From positions 1 through 29,090 of the forward strand of contig JBCBQC010000080.1 in the NCBI GenBank assembly GCA_039820405.1: DNA of 29,090 nt, given 5' to 3'. Shown piece by piece: positions 1-6,694 of this stretch. Both the position numbers and the translations under genes were made by a program. The DNA is from CALLVY01 sp937899855 (GTDB lineage: Bacteria > Bacteroidota > Bacteroidia > Chitinophagales > Saprospiraceae). How positions within the stretch are numbered: position 1 is the stretch's first letter; every line of letters begins with the position of its first letter. The notes under the pieces were generated by a model. It was not told the origin of the DNA and did not search any database. It saw only the letters and a list, made by a program, of their open reading frames with translations.

Positions 1-50
1 CGCGAGTACTTCCGGCAGCTTCGATAGGGAAGCTATCGGAAGTACTCGCG
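1..50. terminator. Long imperfect hairpin, probable (bidirectional) terminator
   Basis: The first 14 bases, CGCGAGTACTTCCG, are exactly complementary to positions 37-50. The stem continues inward through a G-T wobble (15/36), one mismatch (16/35) and six more pairs (17-22 with 29-34), leaving a six-base loop. It lies 28-78 bases downstream of the stop codon of the minus-strand gene at 79-507, where a terminator would be expected. There is no strong T-run, so it could instead be a repeated intergenic palindrome. What lies left of it is outside the window. Confidence 0.55.
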
Positions 51-78
51 GGTTGGGAAAAGCAGAGGGAGTGTTAAT

Positions 79-507
79 TTATCCAACTGGTGGATTGACT
101 TTGCGCTGAAGTATCCAAATCAAAATCGTTTCTAAGCCCTTGGTCAATCGACACCACCAATTCTGACAATCCGATAAGGCGCCCTCCGCAATCAATAGTG
201 GTAGTAGCTCTCGCCAGAAATCGTCTTCCAGTCTGCTCAACTCTTTCGACCAGCGACGGTCTCTCCTCTGCTTGGTGCGAAGAACCTGCCCGTCAGCCAG
301 CAGTACGCTCAAGAGCTGTTCGGCAGTATTATTTTTGCCAAGCCACAGTTTACGCCCCCAAAGCTTGACTTTAATCGAACAATCACACAGTTCTTCCAAA
401 GTCATATCAAGGCGAAGCGTGGTATCTATCTCTTGGACCTGCGCCGATACCGAAGCGTTCAGAACAAGTCTGAGTAATAGCAAAACAAAAAAAGTTTTAG
501 TTTTCAT
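79..507 (-). CDS. Small exported protein of unknown function
   Basis: This encodes 142 residues. The N-terminus has a clear Sec signal peptide: Lys2 and Lys4, a hydrophobic run, then an ASVSAQ cleavage site near residue 22. The mature part is about 120 residues, rich in Leu, Lys, Arg and Trp, with an LEELCDC motif near residues 38-44 and a DCQNWWC motif near 113-119. The paired cysteines could form disulfides in the periplasm. There are no further membrane segments and no T9SS C-terminal domain. The gene lies 121 bases downstream of the T9SS protein at 629-4621 on the same strand with no terminator between them, so it may be co-transcribed. A hairpin (1-50) follows it. I do not recognise a family. 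The AUG at 505-507 is the only start that keeps the signal peptide. Confidence 0.75.
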   Translation of the reverse strand: MKTKTFFVLLLLRLVLNASVSAQVQEIDTTLRLDMTLEELCDCSIKVKLWGRKLWLGKNNTAEQLLSVLLADGQVLRTKQRRDRRWSKELSRLEDDFWRELLPLLIAEGALSDCQNWWCRLTKGLETILIWILQRKVNPPVG

Positions 508-628
508 ACGTTATTTTTTACGTGATGTAATAATGGGACCTTTCCGGCACTTCATTGTCAGGACCAGACCGGTGGAGCAAGTCACCATTGATCCATTTAC
601 TATCATTAATACCCAATCCCTGGCCGCG

Positions 629-3600
629 TTACCTCACCAGAAGCAAATCACCCACATCAAGCTGTATCTTGCCATCCCAAAACTCTATCTCTACTTGATA
701 GACGTAAACGCCCACTTCCATTGGTCGCCCACGAAAGGTACCGTCCCACCCCTGTGTTTCCACCCCCGGCTGAAGATTACTTGCCCAAAACAAGGTACCT
801 CCCCAGCGATCAAAAACTTGCAGCCGTCGAATACTCCGAATGGCAGCCCCACCATAAATGGTAAATCGATCGTTGACCTGATCCCCATTGGGGCTAAAAA
901 CATTAGGTGCAAAATAATCGTGGTCCTTGCTCACTCGGACCGTCAAGGAATCGGCATAGGAACAGCCCAAGCTATCGCTGACCGTGGTGATGTAGGTAGT
1001 CGTGCTGGTTGGTTGCAGCCTGGGGTACTCACAATCGGAGCAATCAACTGAATGCGCAGGATACCAGCTGACGCTACTTATCTGCCCCCAGTATTCCACC
1101 CCGACTCCCACTTCCTCTCCAAGGTTGATCACCAAATTCTCTCCCAATTCCAATCCGAAGGCATTGACCAGGCCTACTTCTACGGTATCCCAAAGCACAC
1201 ATCCATTCGCATCGCGGAGGGCAATTGGGAACTGACCGGGGAAAAGATCATTCATCACCAGGGGTAATTGATCCACCGTTTCGTACCATGAGGTATCGCG
1301 CGATAATAGGTAGGGAGGCACCCCACCCCCCAATGCTTCAAAATGAATGGCGCCATCCAAGCGATCTGGGCAGGTAACCCGTTCCGTACGGTAGTTGATG
1401 AAAAGAGGTGCGGGCTCCCCTACCGTCACCGAATCACTGACCCTACAGCCCGCTTCATCCTCCATGGTGAGATAATATACCCCAGCCTTGAGACCAATCA
1501 TATTGGGTTCTTCCGTGCCGTTGCCCCAAAAGTACTGCAGGGGGGTTCCCCCACGCGCCTCTACCTCCACCTCAGCATCGGCCCCTCCCGCACAAGATGC
1601 GGGTTGGGTTTGGATGGACCAGTGAATGGGGAAGCCCTCCGTCACTTCAAAGACCTCCGAGGTGTTACAGCCCAAGGCGTCGGTTACCAGTAGTCCGTAG
1701 TTGCCTGGTGCTAGTCCGGTAAGCCAATTCGTATCCTGCGCGTGGGTCGACCAGGTGTAAACAAAGGGAGCCTGCCCCGCCAAGGGAGATACCCTGATCG
1801 CTCCATTCGATTGATTGTAGCAACTGATGGACACCGTACCACTCAGTTCAAAAGGGAGGATCGAAAAGCTGTCCAGGTTATTGGAATAATCACATTCTGC
1901 AATGTTGGTGAGGGGGAAATGACGTTCGAAAAGGTATGGGGTACCGATCGAGTGATCGTCATTGACTACCGCAAAGAACTTAGCCATGCCATCCCAGGGG
2001 ACCGTCACCGGAAATCGAATGCAACTGTCCTGGGCCAAGGTCTTAGACAGGTTAAATTTACCTACTAAGGGAGCAGTATTGAAACGATTCGTTGGGTCGC
2101 CCCAGTAAATGGCGATGGGTGTTTGGAAAGAAAGTACGTTGCGTCCACGATTGCAGACGACCAAGTCCAACTGGGCACTATCGCCCCGACAACTGGCCCG
2201 ATCAATGCGCAGTTCCGCATCCGCCGCAAAGGATTTGGATTGGGAGTAAGCTTGTAAAAAATTGTTGAAAGGCAAGTGCGCCAGCGCTGCCGGATTCCCC
2301 TGGTGCGGTGGGATGGACAGGTCATCGCTGACGTGGAGGTTAAAAAAGTGGGGCTGGTTCCAGACGGGCCGAGTCACGGCCCAGGGAGTCGCCGCCGATT
2401 CGAAGGCCAGGACTTGGCCGTCCTCATTGCTGGGGCCGCAGGTCGTGAGGATTTCGGTTTGTCCATCCGCATCCACATCAAGGATCAAAGGATACTCGGT
2501 AAAAGTACCCGAATGACAGTCAAATTCTGCATGTTGATTGTTCAAGAAGTCAAATATGTGTAAGGCATTGACATCCCGATAGACCAATTCGGCGGCCCCG
2601 TCCCGAAAGAAATCAAAAGCGACAACACCAATGGAATGAGAGGGATCATCTAGCGTAAAGGGGTCGAGGGGACCAGAAAGATTGTTGTCGAGAATCACTA
2701 GGCTCGAAGTGGTGGAAAAAGCCAGCTCCAGTTGGCCATCCCCGGTCAGATCAGCTACAACGGGGCGCCCCGCCGTCGGGCCATCGGCACTTGAAGCATT
2801 GGAGAGGTAAGGCCCCCTAATGATTTCGGGAGTCTGTAAATCCCAAACGTAACACAACCACCGATCATTCTCACTGCTCATGACAATACCATCGAGATCG
2901 CCATCGCCATCAAAATCTGCGGTACTGGTAAAACCATCACCAAGAGGAGCGGCGGCCTGCGCCGCCACACTGAAGTCACCAGTGACTAAGTCAACGGCCA
3001 ATACCTGATTGCCCGCCACAATTTCTAGTCCCGCACAGGAGGGGCAGTGGTAGTCCGGCAAGGCGTCAATGGCGACGACAAATCCGGTGGCGTAATTTTC
3101 ACCATCCAAACTGCGGCCCCGAGAGAGGGCATCAGTACCCTCTACCAACAATGCCCCCGTAGCTCCTTCGTAGATTTGGGTACCTACGTTGATCTCAACC
3201 GTACCATTGTAATCGAAGTCGGCGAGGCTAATCCCCGATAAACGGTCTTGTCTCCGATAGCCAACGGCCTGAGGGCTACGGTACTTCAAAGTCCCGTCAA
3301 ACTCATAAGCCAGTAAGTGACCATCTTCACCGATGGCGATAATTTCCCCCCAAGCATCACCGTCGACATCGCCCAGGGCCAGCGAACTACCCCCTTCGAA
3401 GGTCGTCGCCGTCGGAATACGCCGCTCGGTTTCCCCCGTCTTTCCATCGATAATTAGTAAATCCTGTCCCCCAATACGATAGGTCACGACTTCAGGGATT
3501 CCATCCCGATCCAAGTCGCCAGCTACCAATTGCGAAAAATTACCTACGATGGCGCTGCTGGTCCACTGTGGCGTGAGAGCCAGGCTAGTATCCCCAATCG

Positions 3601-4621
3601 AAGCAATACAAGTCGTATCACAATCCACGTAGTATTGATCAAGACATTCTTGGGTACAGCTACATTCCTCGTCTTGGCAATCTAGGGCTCCATCCCCATC
3701 GTCGTCGATTCCATTGTTACAAATTTCCCAACAGGAGTCTACTTGAATGTAGATCGTATCCGATACACGAATCAGTGGCTCCATCCGAATATCGTCCAAG
3801 GCAATGTTATCCCCATTCCTTTGCCCCTCGATATTGACGATACAAAGTTCAACCTCCAACTGGCTACCGGAATTCCACTCCGTCTGGACTCCGGTCCAGT
3901 TACAATTCGACGTCAAGGTTTGGGGTACAGCATGAGCTCGACGATCTAGGTAAAACTGCAGCTTGGAGACCCCCTCATCTAAGAGCATGGTGGCCCAGGC
4001 ACTCAGCTCATAGTCGGTATGGGGGCTTACCGAAATCGTTTGGCACCAAAAATACTCCTCCGCTAAACCCTCCGAAGCGTCCGCCATAAATAGGGAGAAA
4101 TCGGTACCACTACTGTGGTCCTTACAGGGTAACCAGTAATCGGCATTCGCAGTGGGGTCGACACCCACGGTGTAGCAACCCAGACAGAGTGGGGTCTGAA
4201 GGGTAGGTGAAGGACGATACTCCAGCTCGCTGGTGAAGTGGGCATTACCCTGGCTAAAGTCTCCATTGACGACCAGGTTCTCTCCCGACCGAAAACGCAA
4301 GTCGAGCACCAGTACCGTATCCTCCGGGGGACTTAACCAAGCTTGTAGGCCAGCGGGACTCAAGAAGTGAGTGGTATCGGACCAACGCCAGTCGAAGGGC
4401 TGACAATCCGTGGGGAATGCGGTTCGGAGCTGTAGGTAGGCACCACGGCAGATGCTGGTATCCGGGCCGAGGTCTACACTAGGGCTGGTACAGTCTACGA
4501 ATACCTCAGCTGGGGAGATTACCCTTTTAGTGGCTAAGGCAGCGGGCTCGAACAGCGGTAAGTTGGGAAGCCAGGAGTAAAATAGTAGTAGTGTAGTGGA
4601 AAAGAGCGCGTAAGGGTTCAT
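629..4621 (-). CDS. T9SS type B cargo protein with FG-GAP/VCBS repeats and SprB-like repeats
   Basis: This encodes 1330 residues and is predicted to be cell-surface or secreted. Domains seen in order: signal peptide (1 to about 30); a jelly-roll-like module starting at NLVVNGDFS (115) and ending at ALDDIRM (about 280), like carbohydrate-binding modules; the acidic motif CNNGIDDDGDG (301-311), a probable calcium site; at least six FG-GAP/VCBS blades with D.D.DG cores (around 367, 418, 468, 569, 623, 715), consistent with a beta-propeller; a CARDB-like Ig fold (about 800-925); three SprB-like repeats (about 928-990, 1003-1068, 1078-1148); a PKD-like module (about 1155-1230); and the gliding-motility C-terminal domain (1237-1330, with VFSPNGDQVNDRF and GWDGTFRG). 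The last marks type IX export. Unlike the other large adhesins here, it has no PorP/SprF gene beside it. A hairpin sits just before its start codon. Ligand and role are unknown; adhesion is the likeliest. Confidence 0.9.
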   Translation of the reverse strand: MNPYALFSTTLLLFYSWLPNLPLFEPAALATKRVISPAEVFVDCTSPSVDLGPDTSICRGAYLQLRTAFPTDCQPFDWRWSDTTHFLSPAGLQAWLSPPEDTVLVLDLRFRSGENLVVNGDFSQGNAHFTSELEYRPSPTLQTPLCLGCYTVGVDPTANADYWLPCKDHSSGTDFSLFMADASEGLAEEYFWCQTISVSPHTDYELSAWATMLLDEGVSKLQFYLDRRAHAVPQTLTSNCNWTGVQTEWNSGSQLEVELCIVNIEGQRNGDNIALDDIRMEPLIRVSDTIYIQVDSCWEICNNGIDDDGDGALDCQDEECSCTQECLDQYYVDCDTTCIASIGDTSLALTPQWTSSAIVGNFSQLVAGDLDRDGIPEVVTYRIGGQDLLIIDGKTGETERRIPTATTFEGGSSLALGDVDGDAWGEIIAIGEDGHLLAYEFDGTLKYRSPQAVGYRRQDRLSGISLADFDYNGTVEINVGTQIYEGATGALLVEGTDALSRGRSLDGENYATGFVVAIDALPDYHCPSCAGLEIVAGNQVLAVDLVTGDFSVAAQAAAPLGDGFTSTADFDGDGDLDGIVMSSENDRWLCYVWDLQTPEIIRGPYLSNASSADGPTAGRPVVADLTGDGQLELAFSTTSSLVILDNNLSGPLDPFTLDDPSHSIGVVAFDFFRDGAAELVYRDVNALHIFDFLNNQHAEFDCHSGTFTEYPLILDVDADGQTEILTTCGPSNEDGQVLAFESAATPWAVTRPVWNQPHFFNLHVSDDLSIPPHQGNPAALAHLPFNNFLQAYSQSKSFAADAELRIDRASCRGDSAQLDLVVCNRGRNVLSFQTPIAIYWGDPTNRFNTAPLVGKFNLSKTLAQDSCIRFPVTVPWDGMAKFFAVVNDDHSIGTPYLFERHFPLTNIAECDYSNNLDSFSILPFELSGTVSISCYNQSNGAIRVSPLAGQAPFVYTWSTHAQDTNWLTGLAPGNYGLLVTDALGCNTSEVFEVTEGFPIHWSIQTQPASCAGGADAEVEVEARGGTPLQYFWGNGTEEPNMIGLKAGVYYLTMEDEAGCRVSDSVTVGEPAPLFINYRTERVTCPDRLDGAIHFEALGGGVPPYLLSRDTSWYETVDQLPLVMNDLFPGQFPIALRDANGCVLWDTVEVGLVNAFGLELGENLVINLGEEVGVGVEYWGQISSVSWYPAHSVDCSDCEYPRLQPTSTTTYITTVSDSLGCSYADSLTVRVSKDHDYFAPNVFSPNGDQVNDRFTIYGGAAIRSIRRLQVFDRWGGTLFWASNLQPGVETQGWDGTFRGRPMEVGVYVYQVEIEFWDGKIQLDVGDLLLVR

Positions 4622-4624
4622 TAG

Positions 4625-4649
4625 CTTATCATTTTGGTTTGGTGATAAG
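4625..4649 (-). promoter_or_regulatory. Inverted repeat in the leader of the 1330-residue T9SS gene
   Basis: CTTATCA (4625-4631) and TGATAAG (4643-4649) are perfect 7-base complements around an 11-base loop. On the minus strand the element ends three bases before the ATG at 4619-4621, so in RNA it would form a stem over the ribosome-binding region. As DNA it could be an operator. No clear TAnnTTTG element was found upstream on this strand. Confidence 0.4.
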
Positions 4650-4697
4650 TATTAATCCCATAACCCGCTTGGCGTTACGAAAAGAATTAAGAATTGT

Positions 4698-4705
4698 ACA
4701 TTTGA
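4698..4705 (+). promoter_or_regulatory. Bacteroidota-type -7 promoter element (TACATTTG)
   Basis: TACATTTG matches the Bacteroidota -7 consensus TAnnTTTG exactly. A TTG at 4669-4671 is the nearest -33 candidate, but its spacing (26 bases) is somewhat long. It would start a transcript near 4712 with a leader of about 130 bases before the small gene at 4841. Confidence 0.5.
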
Positions 4706-4759
4706 GAAAATCAACAGGTAGGAAGTTAAGAAAGCGTTAAGGCCAGTAACAGCGGCTGG

Positions 4760-4810
4760 GGTCCGGGTATTTTAGGATGTAAGCAATCAAAAATTAAAAC
4801 AACCCGGGCC
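4760..4810 (+). promoter_or_regulatory. Stem-loop in the 5' leader of the 46-codon gene
   Basis: GGTCCGGGT (4760-4768) pairs with ACCCGGGCC (4802-4810) through nine pairs, one of them a G-U wobble. After a small bulge, TTTTA (4770-4774) can pair with TAAAA (4795-4799). The right arm is followed by a pyrimidine-rich tract (TTATTTCTT), so the element could act as an attenuator or an mRNA-stabilising structure. It lies 30 bases before the start codon. Confidence 0.4.
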
Positions 4811-4840
4811 TTATTTCTTAACAACAAAACCTATTAAATC

Positions 4841-4981
4841 ATGAAGCTACAATTCAAGCATGGTCAGTTCTTAATCAAAGTTCATTTCAACACGCCGCTG
4901 TCTACGGATGATCCGACGGCGGACAATCCGGCCACTGGTCCCGATGTGAGCATCGTGATCGAAGATATGATCGATCTGTAG
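4841..4981 (+). CDS. 46-residue peptide gene, unknown function
   Basis: This is a short open frame from ATG at 4841 to TAG at 4979-4981, too short for most gene finders. It is believable because it is boxed in by a promoter match (4698-4705), a structured leader and a strong intrinsic terminator beginning 24 bases after the stop. An A-rich tract, as usual for Bacteroidota translation starts, precedes the ATG. The peptide begins MKLQFKHGQF, basic and hydrophobic. It has a Pro/Thr/Asp-rich middle (residues 18-35) and ends in an acidic hydrophobic tail, IVIEDMIDL. It has no cysteine, no signal peptide and no membrane helix. It carries 7 acidic residues, 3 lysines and 2 histidines. It could be a small regulator, a peptide precursor or the coding part of a dual-function RNA. 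No family was recognised, and nothing next to it looks like a modifying enzyme. Confidence 0.6.
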   Translation: MKLQFKHGQFLIKVHFNTPLSTDDPTADNPATGPDVSIVIEDMIDL

Positions 4982-5005
4982 TTTGATCGGGAAGCGGTAG
5001 GTCGT

Positions 5006-5037
5006 ATCCCTCCGTACATTGGTACGGAGGGATTTTT
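5006..5037 (+). terminator. Intrinsic terminator of the 46-codon gene
   Basis: ATCCCTCCGTAC (5006-5017) and GTACGGAGGGAT (5022-5033) form a perfect 12-pair stem with a four-base ATTG loop, followed by TTTTT (5033-5037). The T-run is only on the plus-strand side, so it mainly ends plus-strand transcription. It also sits immediately 3' of the convergent minus-strand gene, whose stop codon (5036-5038) overlaps the T-run. Confidence 0.9.
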
Positions 5038-6430
5038 ACTTTTCCGCCAGCTTGGCCCAGACCCAATCGCGGTAGGCTACTGGATGTAGCTGTTCCAACT
5101 TTTGGGTACTCCCTAGTTTTTCAAATTTCCAATCCACGAGGATACGCAGGGCCCGGATAAAATTCAACAAACCCAACTTGGTCAGTTTCTGAATGGTTCT
5201 ATTGCGACGGATGTATACCTCGAAAGATTTACTCAAACCCAAAATCAATTCCGTCTCGGAGTGGAGCTCGTAGTGGGTACGCAACAGCAGCACTCGAGAG
5301 CGGATGGCGTAAAAGACGTCGGAAAACTTTACTTCCTGCAGGGTCCGTAAGACGGATTCAAACTCCCCCCGGGCAAAAGCCAGACGGGCTCTCCCCAGTA
5401 CGATGGCACTTGCCTTATTTGCCGCATCCAAATAAGCTTCCCAATCGGTCATAAAATCAGCCGCCCAGTCGTACTTTCCCAAGTTACAGGCAATATTGAC
5501 AATGTTGTGAAAACGGACGTGCGAGATGTAGTGGTTCTCGATAAACATGTGATTGTCTAATCCGAACTGATAAAGGGCGAATGCTTCCACCACCGCTCCC
5601 TCCTGCCCCTCTTTGATGGCCTGGGCCTGGTAGTTGATCAGGTAGGCCAGAATAGCCGATTGATCTTCAAAATAAAGCTGCTGCGCGTGGGTAAAGAAGT
5701 AGGTTTTAAGCTTCGTAAAAGACTTGGTACTAGGGTTTTCCAATAGCTTCAAAACGGACAAGTACAGCTCAAAGTGAATGGGACGCGGCGACTTTACCTT
5801 CGCAATGTCGGCCCGAATTTGGGGAAGAAAGGGAATTGGGTATTTTTCTTGAATAATCTTGGCCCGACTTTTTAACTCACAGGCGTAGACCAGCTTACTC
5901 GCGATGAAAAAGTGGTCAAGTGCTTGCATGGCATCTACCACCTCATTGGTTTGCTTATCGGCTTTGGTGGTATGACGATGAAAATACCGCTGGTGATGCA
6001 CCCTTAATCGATCCAGAAAGGACCACATATCCCGAGGTTCCTGCCGCTCCAAACGTTGCGCTAGACGATCCAGCTTCTGTCCAAACAATTGGTACATGCC
6101 CCTCTCCCGAAAAATTTCCAGCAGAATAAAATCGCGCTCGGATAGCTTATTCTGAAAGAGTTTCTTCCAAATCAAGAATTCCTCCACCAATAGGTAGAGG
6201 TCCGAAAGGGCATCGCTGATCTTACGGTAATTGTAGGGGACTTGTACCCCAAATACCTGGCGAAATATTTCCGCTCTTGGGGGAATATCCGCGTCGGCAT
6301 TTTGAAAATAACGCAGCAACTGTACCACCGTTTTTTTCTCCGCATGGAGGGCCACTACGTACTGGGCAAACTGTTTTTGCTCCTTGGCGGTCAGTTGTGC
6401 GTAGCTGCGGTAAAACTTACTCTTCAACAT
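5036..6430 (-). CDS. Helical-repeat protein of unknown function, Saprospiria type
   Basis: This encodes 464 residues from the ATG at 6428-6430. The frame stays open to a TTG at 6478, but that start lies inside a promoter-like element, and the residues after the ATG (MLKSKFYRSYAQLT) look like the true N-terminus. The protein is almost entirely alpha-helical, basic and aromatic-rich, with no signal peptide or membrane segment, so it is probably cytoplasmic. The middle and C-terminal parts have loosely TPR-like helix pairs. The opening resembles a group of roughly 450-500-residue Saprospiria proteins that begin with a short K-F-Y / L-x-x-E-x-x-x-F motif and have no known function; this is recalled family knowledge, not a search result. 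It is a single gene, convergent with the 46-codon gene and divergent from the adhesin operon at 6695. Confidence 0.8.
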   Translation of the reverse strand: MLKSKFYRSYAQLTAKEQKQFAQYVVALHAEKKTVVQLLRYFQNADADIPPRAEIFRQVFGVQVPYNYRKISDALSDLYLLVEEFLIWKKLFQNKLSERDFILLEIFRERGMYQLFGQKLDRLAQRLERQEPRDMWSFLDRLRVHHQRYFHRHTTKADKQTNEVVDAMQALDHFFIASKLVYACELKSRAKIIQEKYPIPFLPQIRADIAKVKSPRPIHFELYLSVLKLLENPSTKSFTKLKTYFFTHAQQLYFEDQSAILAYLINYQAQAIKEGQEGAVVEAFALYQFGLDNHMFIENHYISHVRFHNIVNIACNLGKYDWAADFMTDWEAYLDAANKASAIVLGRARLAFARGEFESVLRTLQEVKFSDVFYAIRSRVLLLRTHYELHSETELILGLSKSFEVYIRRNRTIQKLTKLGLLNFIRALRILVDWKFEKLGSTQKLEQLHPVAYRDWVWAKLAEK

Positions 6431-6475
6431 GGAACCAGGATTGGCTTGGCATTGCAACACCGAATTTACAAAAAA

Positions 6476-6484
6476 CAAATGATA
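6476..6484 (-). promoter_or_regulatory. Possible -7 element for the helical-repeat gene
   Basis: On the minus strand this reads TATCATTTG, the TAnnTTTG pattern with one extra base in the spacer. Transcription would begin around 6468, giving a leader of about 38 bases before the ATG at 6430. No clear -33 element was seen. Confidence 0.3.
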
Positions 6485-6610
6485 AAAAAGTACGGCGGGG
6501 AAAAGGTCTTTTTTTGTATGAAAAAAAACAGTGCAATTACACCATCTTGATGATGATATAACATTTTTCCATTGAGTAAATCATCGGAATTTAAACGCTC
6601 TCATTCCAGT

Positions 6611-6644
6611 GGGGCACCGCTTTTTAAAGTAAAGGGGGTGCCCC
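6611..6644. promoter_or_regulatory. Hairpin in the divergent promoter region
   Basis: GGGGCACC (6611-6618) pairs perfectly with GGTGCCCC (6637-6644). After one mismatch, CTTTT (6620-6624) pairs with AAAGG (6631-6635), one pair being G-T, leaving a six-base loop. The element lies between the divergent genes at 6430 (minus) and 6695 (plus), about 50 bases upstream of the second. It could be an operator, a leader structure, or an insulating terminator. Confidence 0.45.
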
Positions 6645-6665
6645 CCATTGGCGGACTTAATGGAC

Positions 6666-6673
6666 CATTTTTG
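6666..6673 (+). promoter_or_regulatory. Possible -7 element for the lectin adhesin operon
   Basis: CATTTTTG differs from TAnnTTTG at one fixed position. It would place a transcript start about 15 bases before the ATG at 6695. No convincing -33 element is present. Confidence 0.25.
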
Positions 6674-6694
6674 CAACACTAATACCTCCTTCCA

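Noticed and set aside
272..1051. 259-codon plus-strand frame opposite the first two genes
   Set aside because: It spans the antisense of two unrelated genes and their spacer, with a composition unlike a real protein.
6431..6478. N-terminal extension of the helical-repeat protein to a TTG codon
   Set aside because: The TTG lies inside the best promoter-like element, the added residues do not resemble the rest, and a good ATG follows at 6430.
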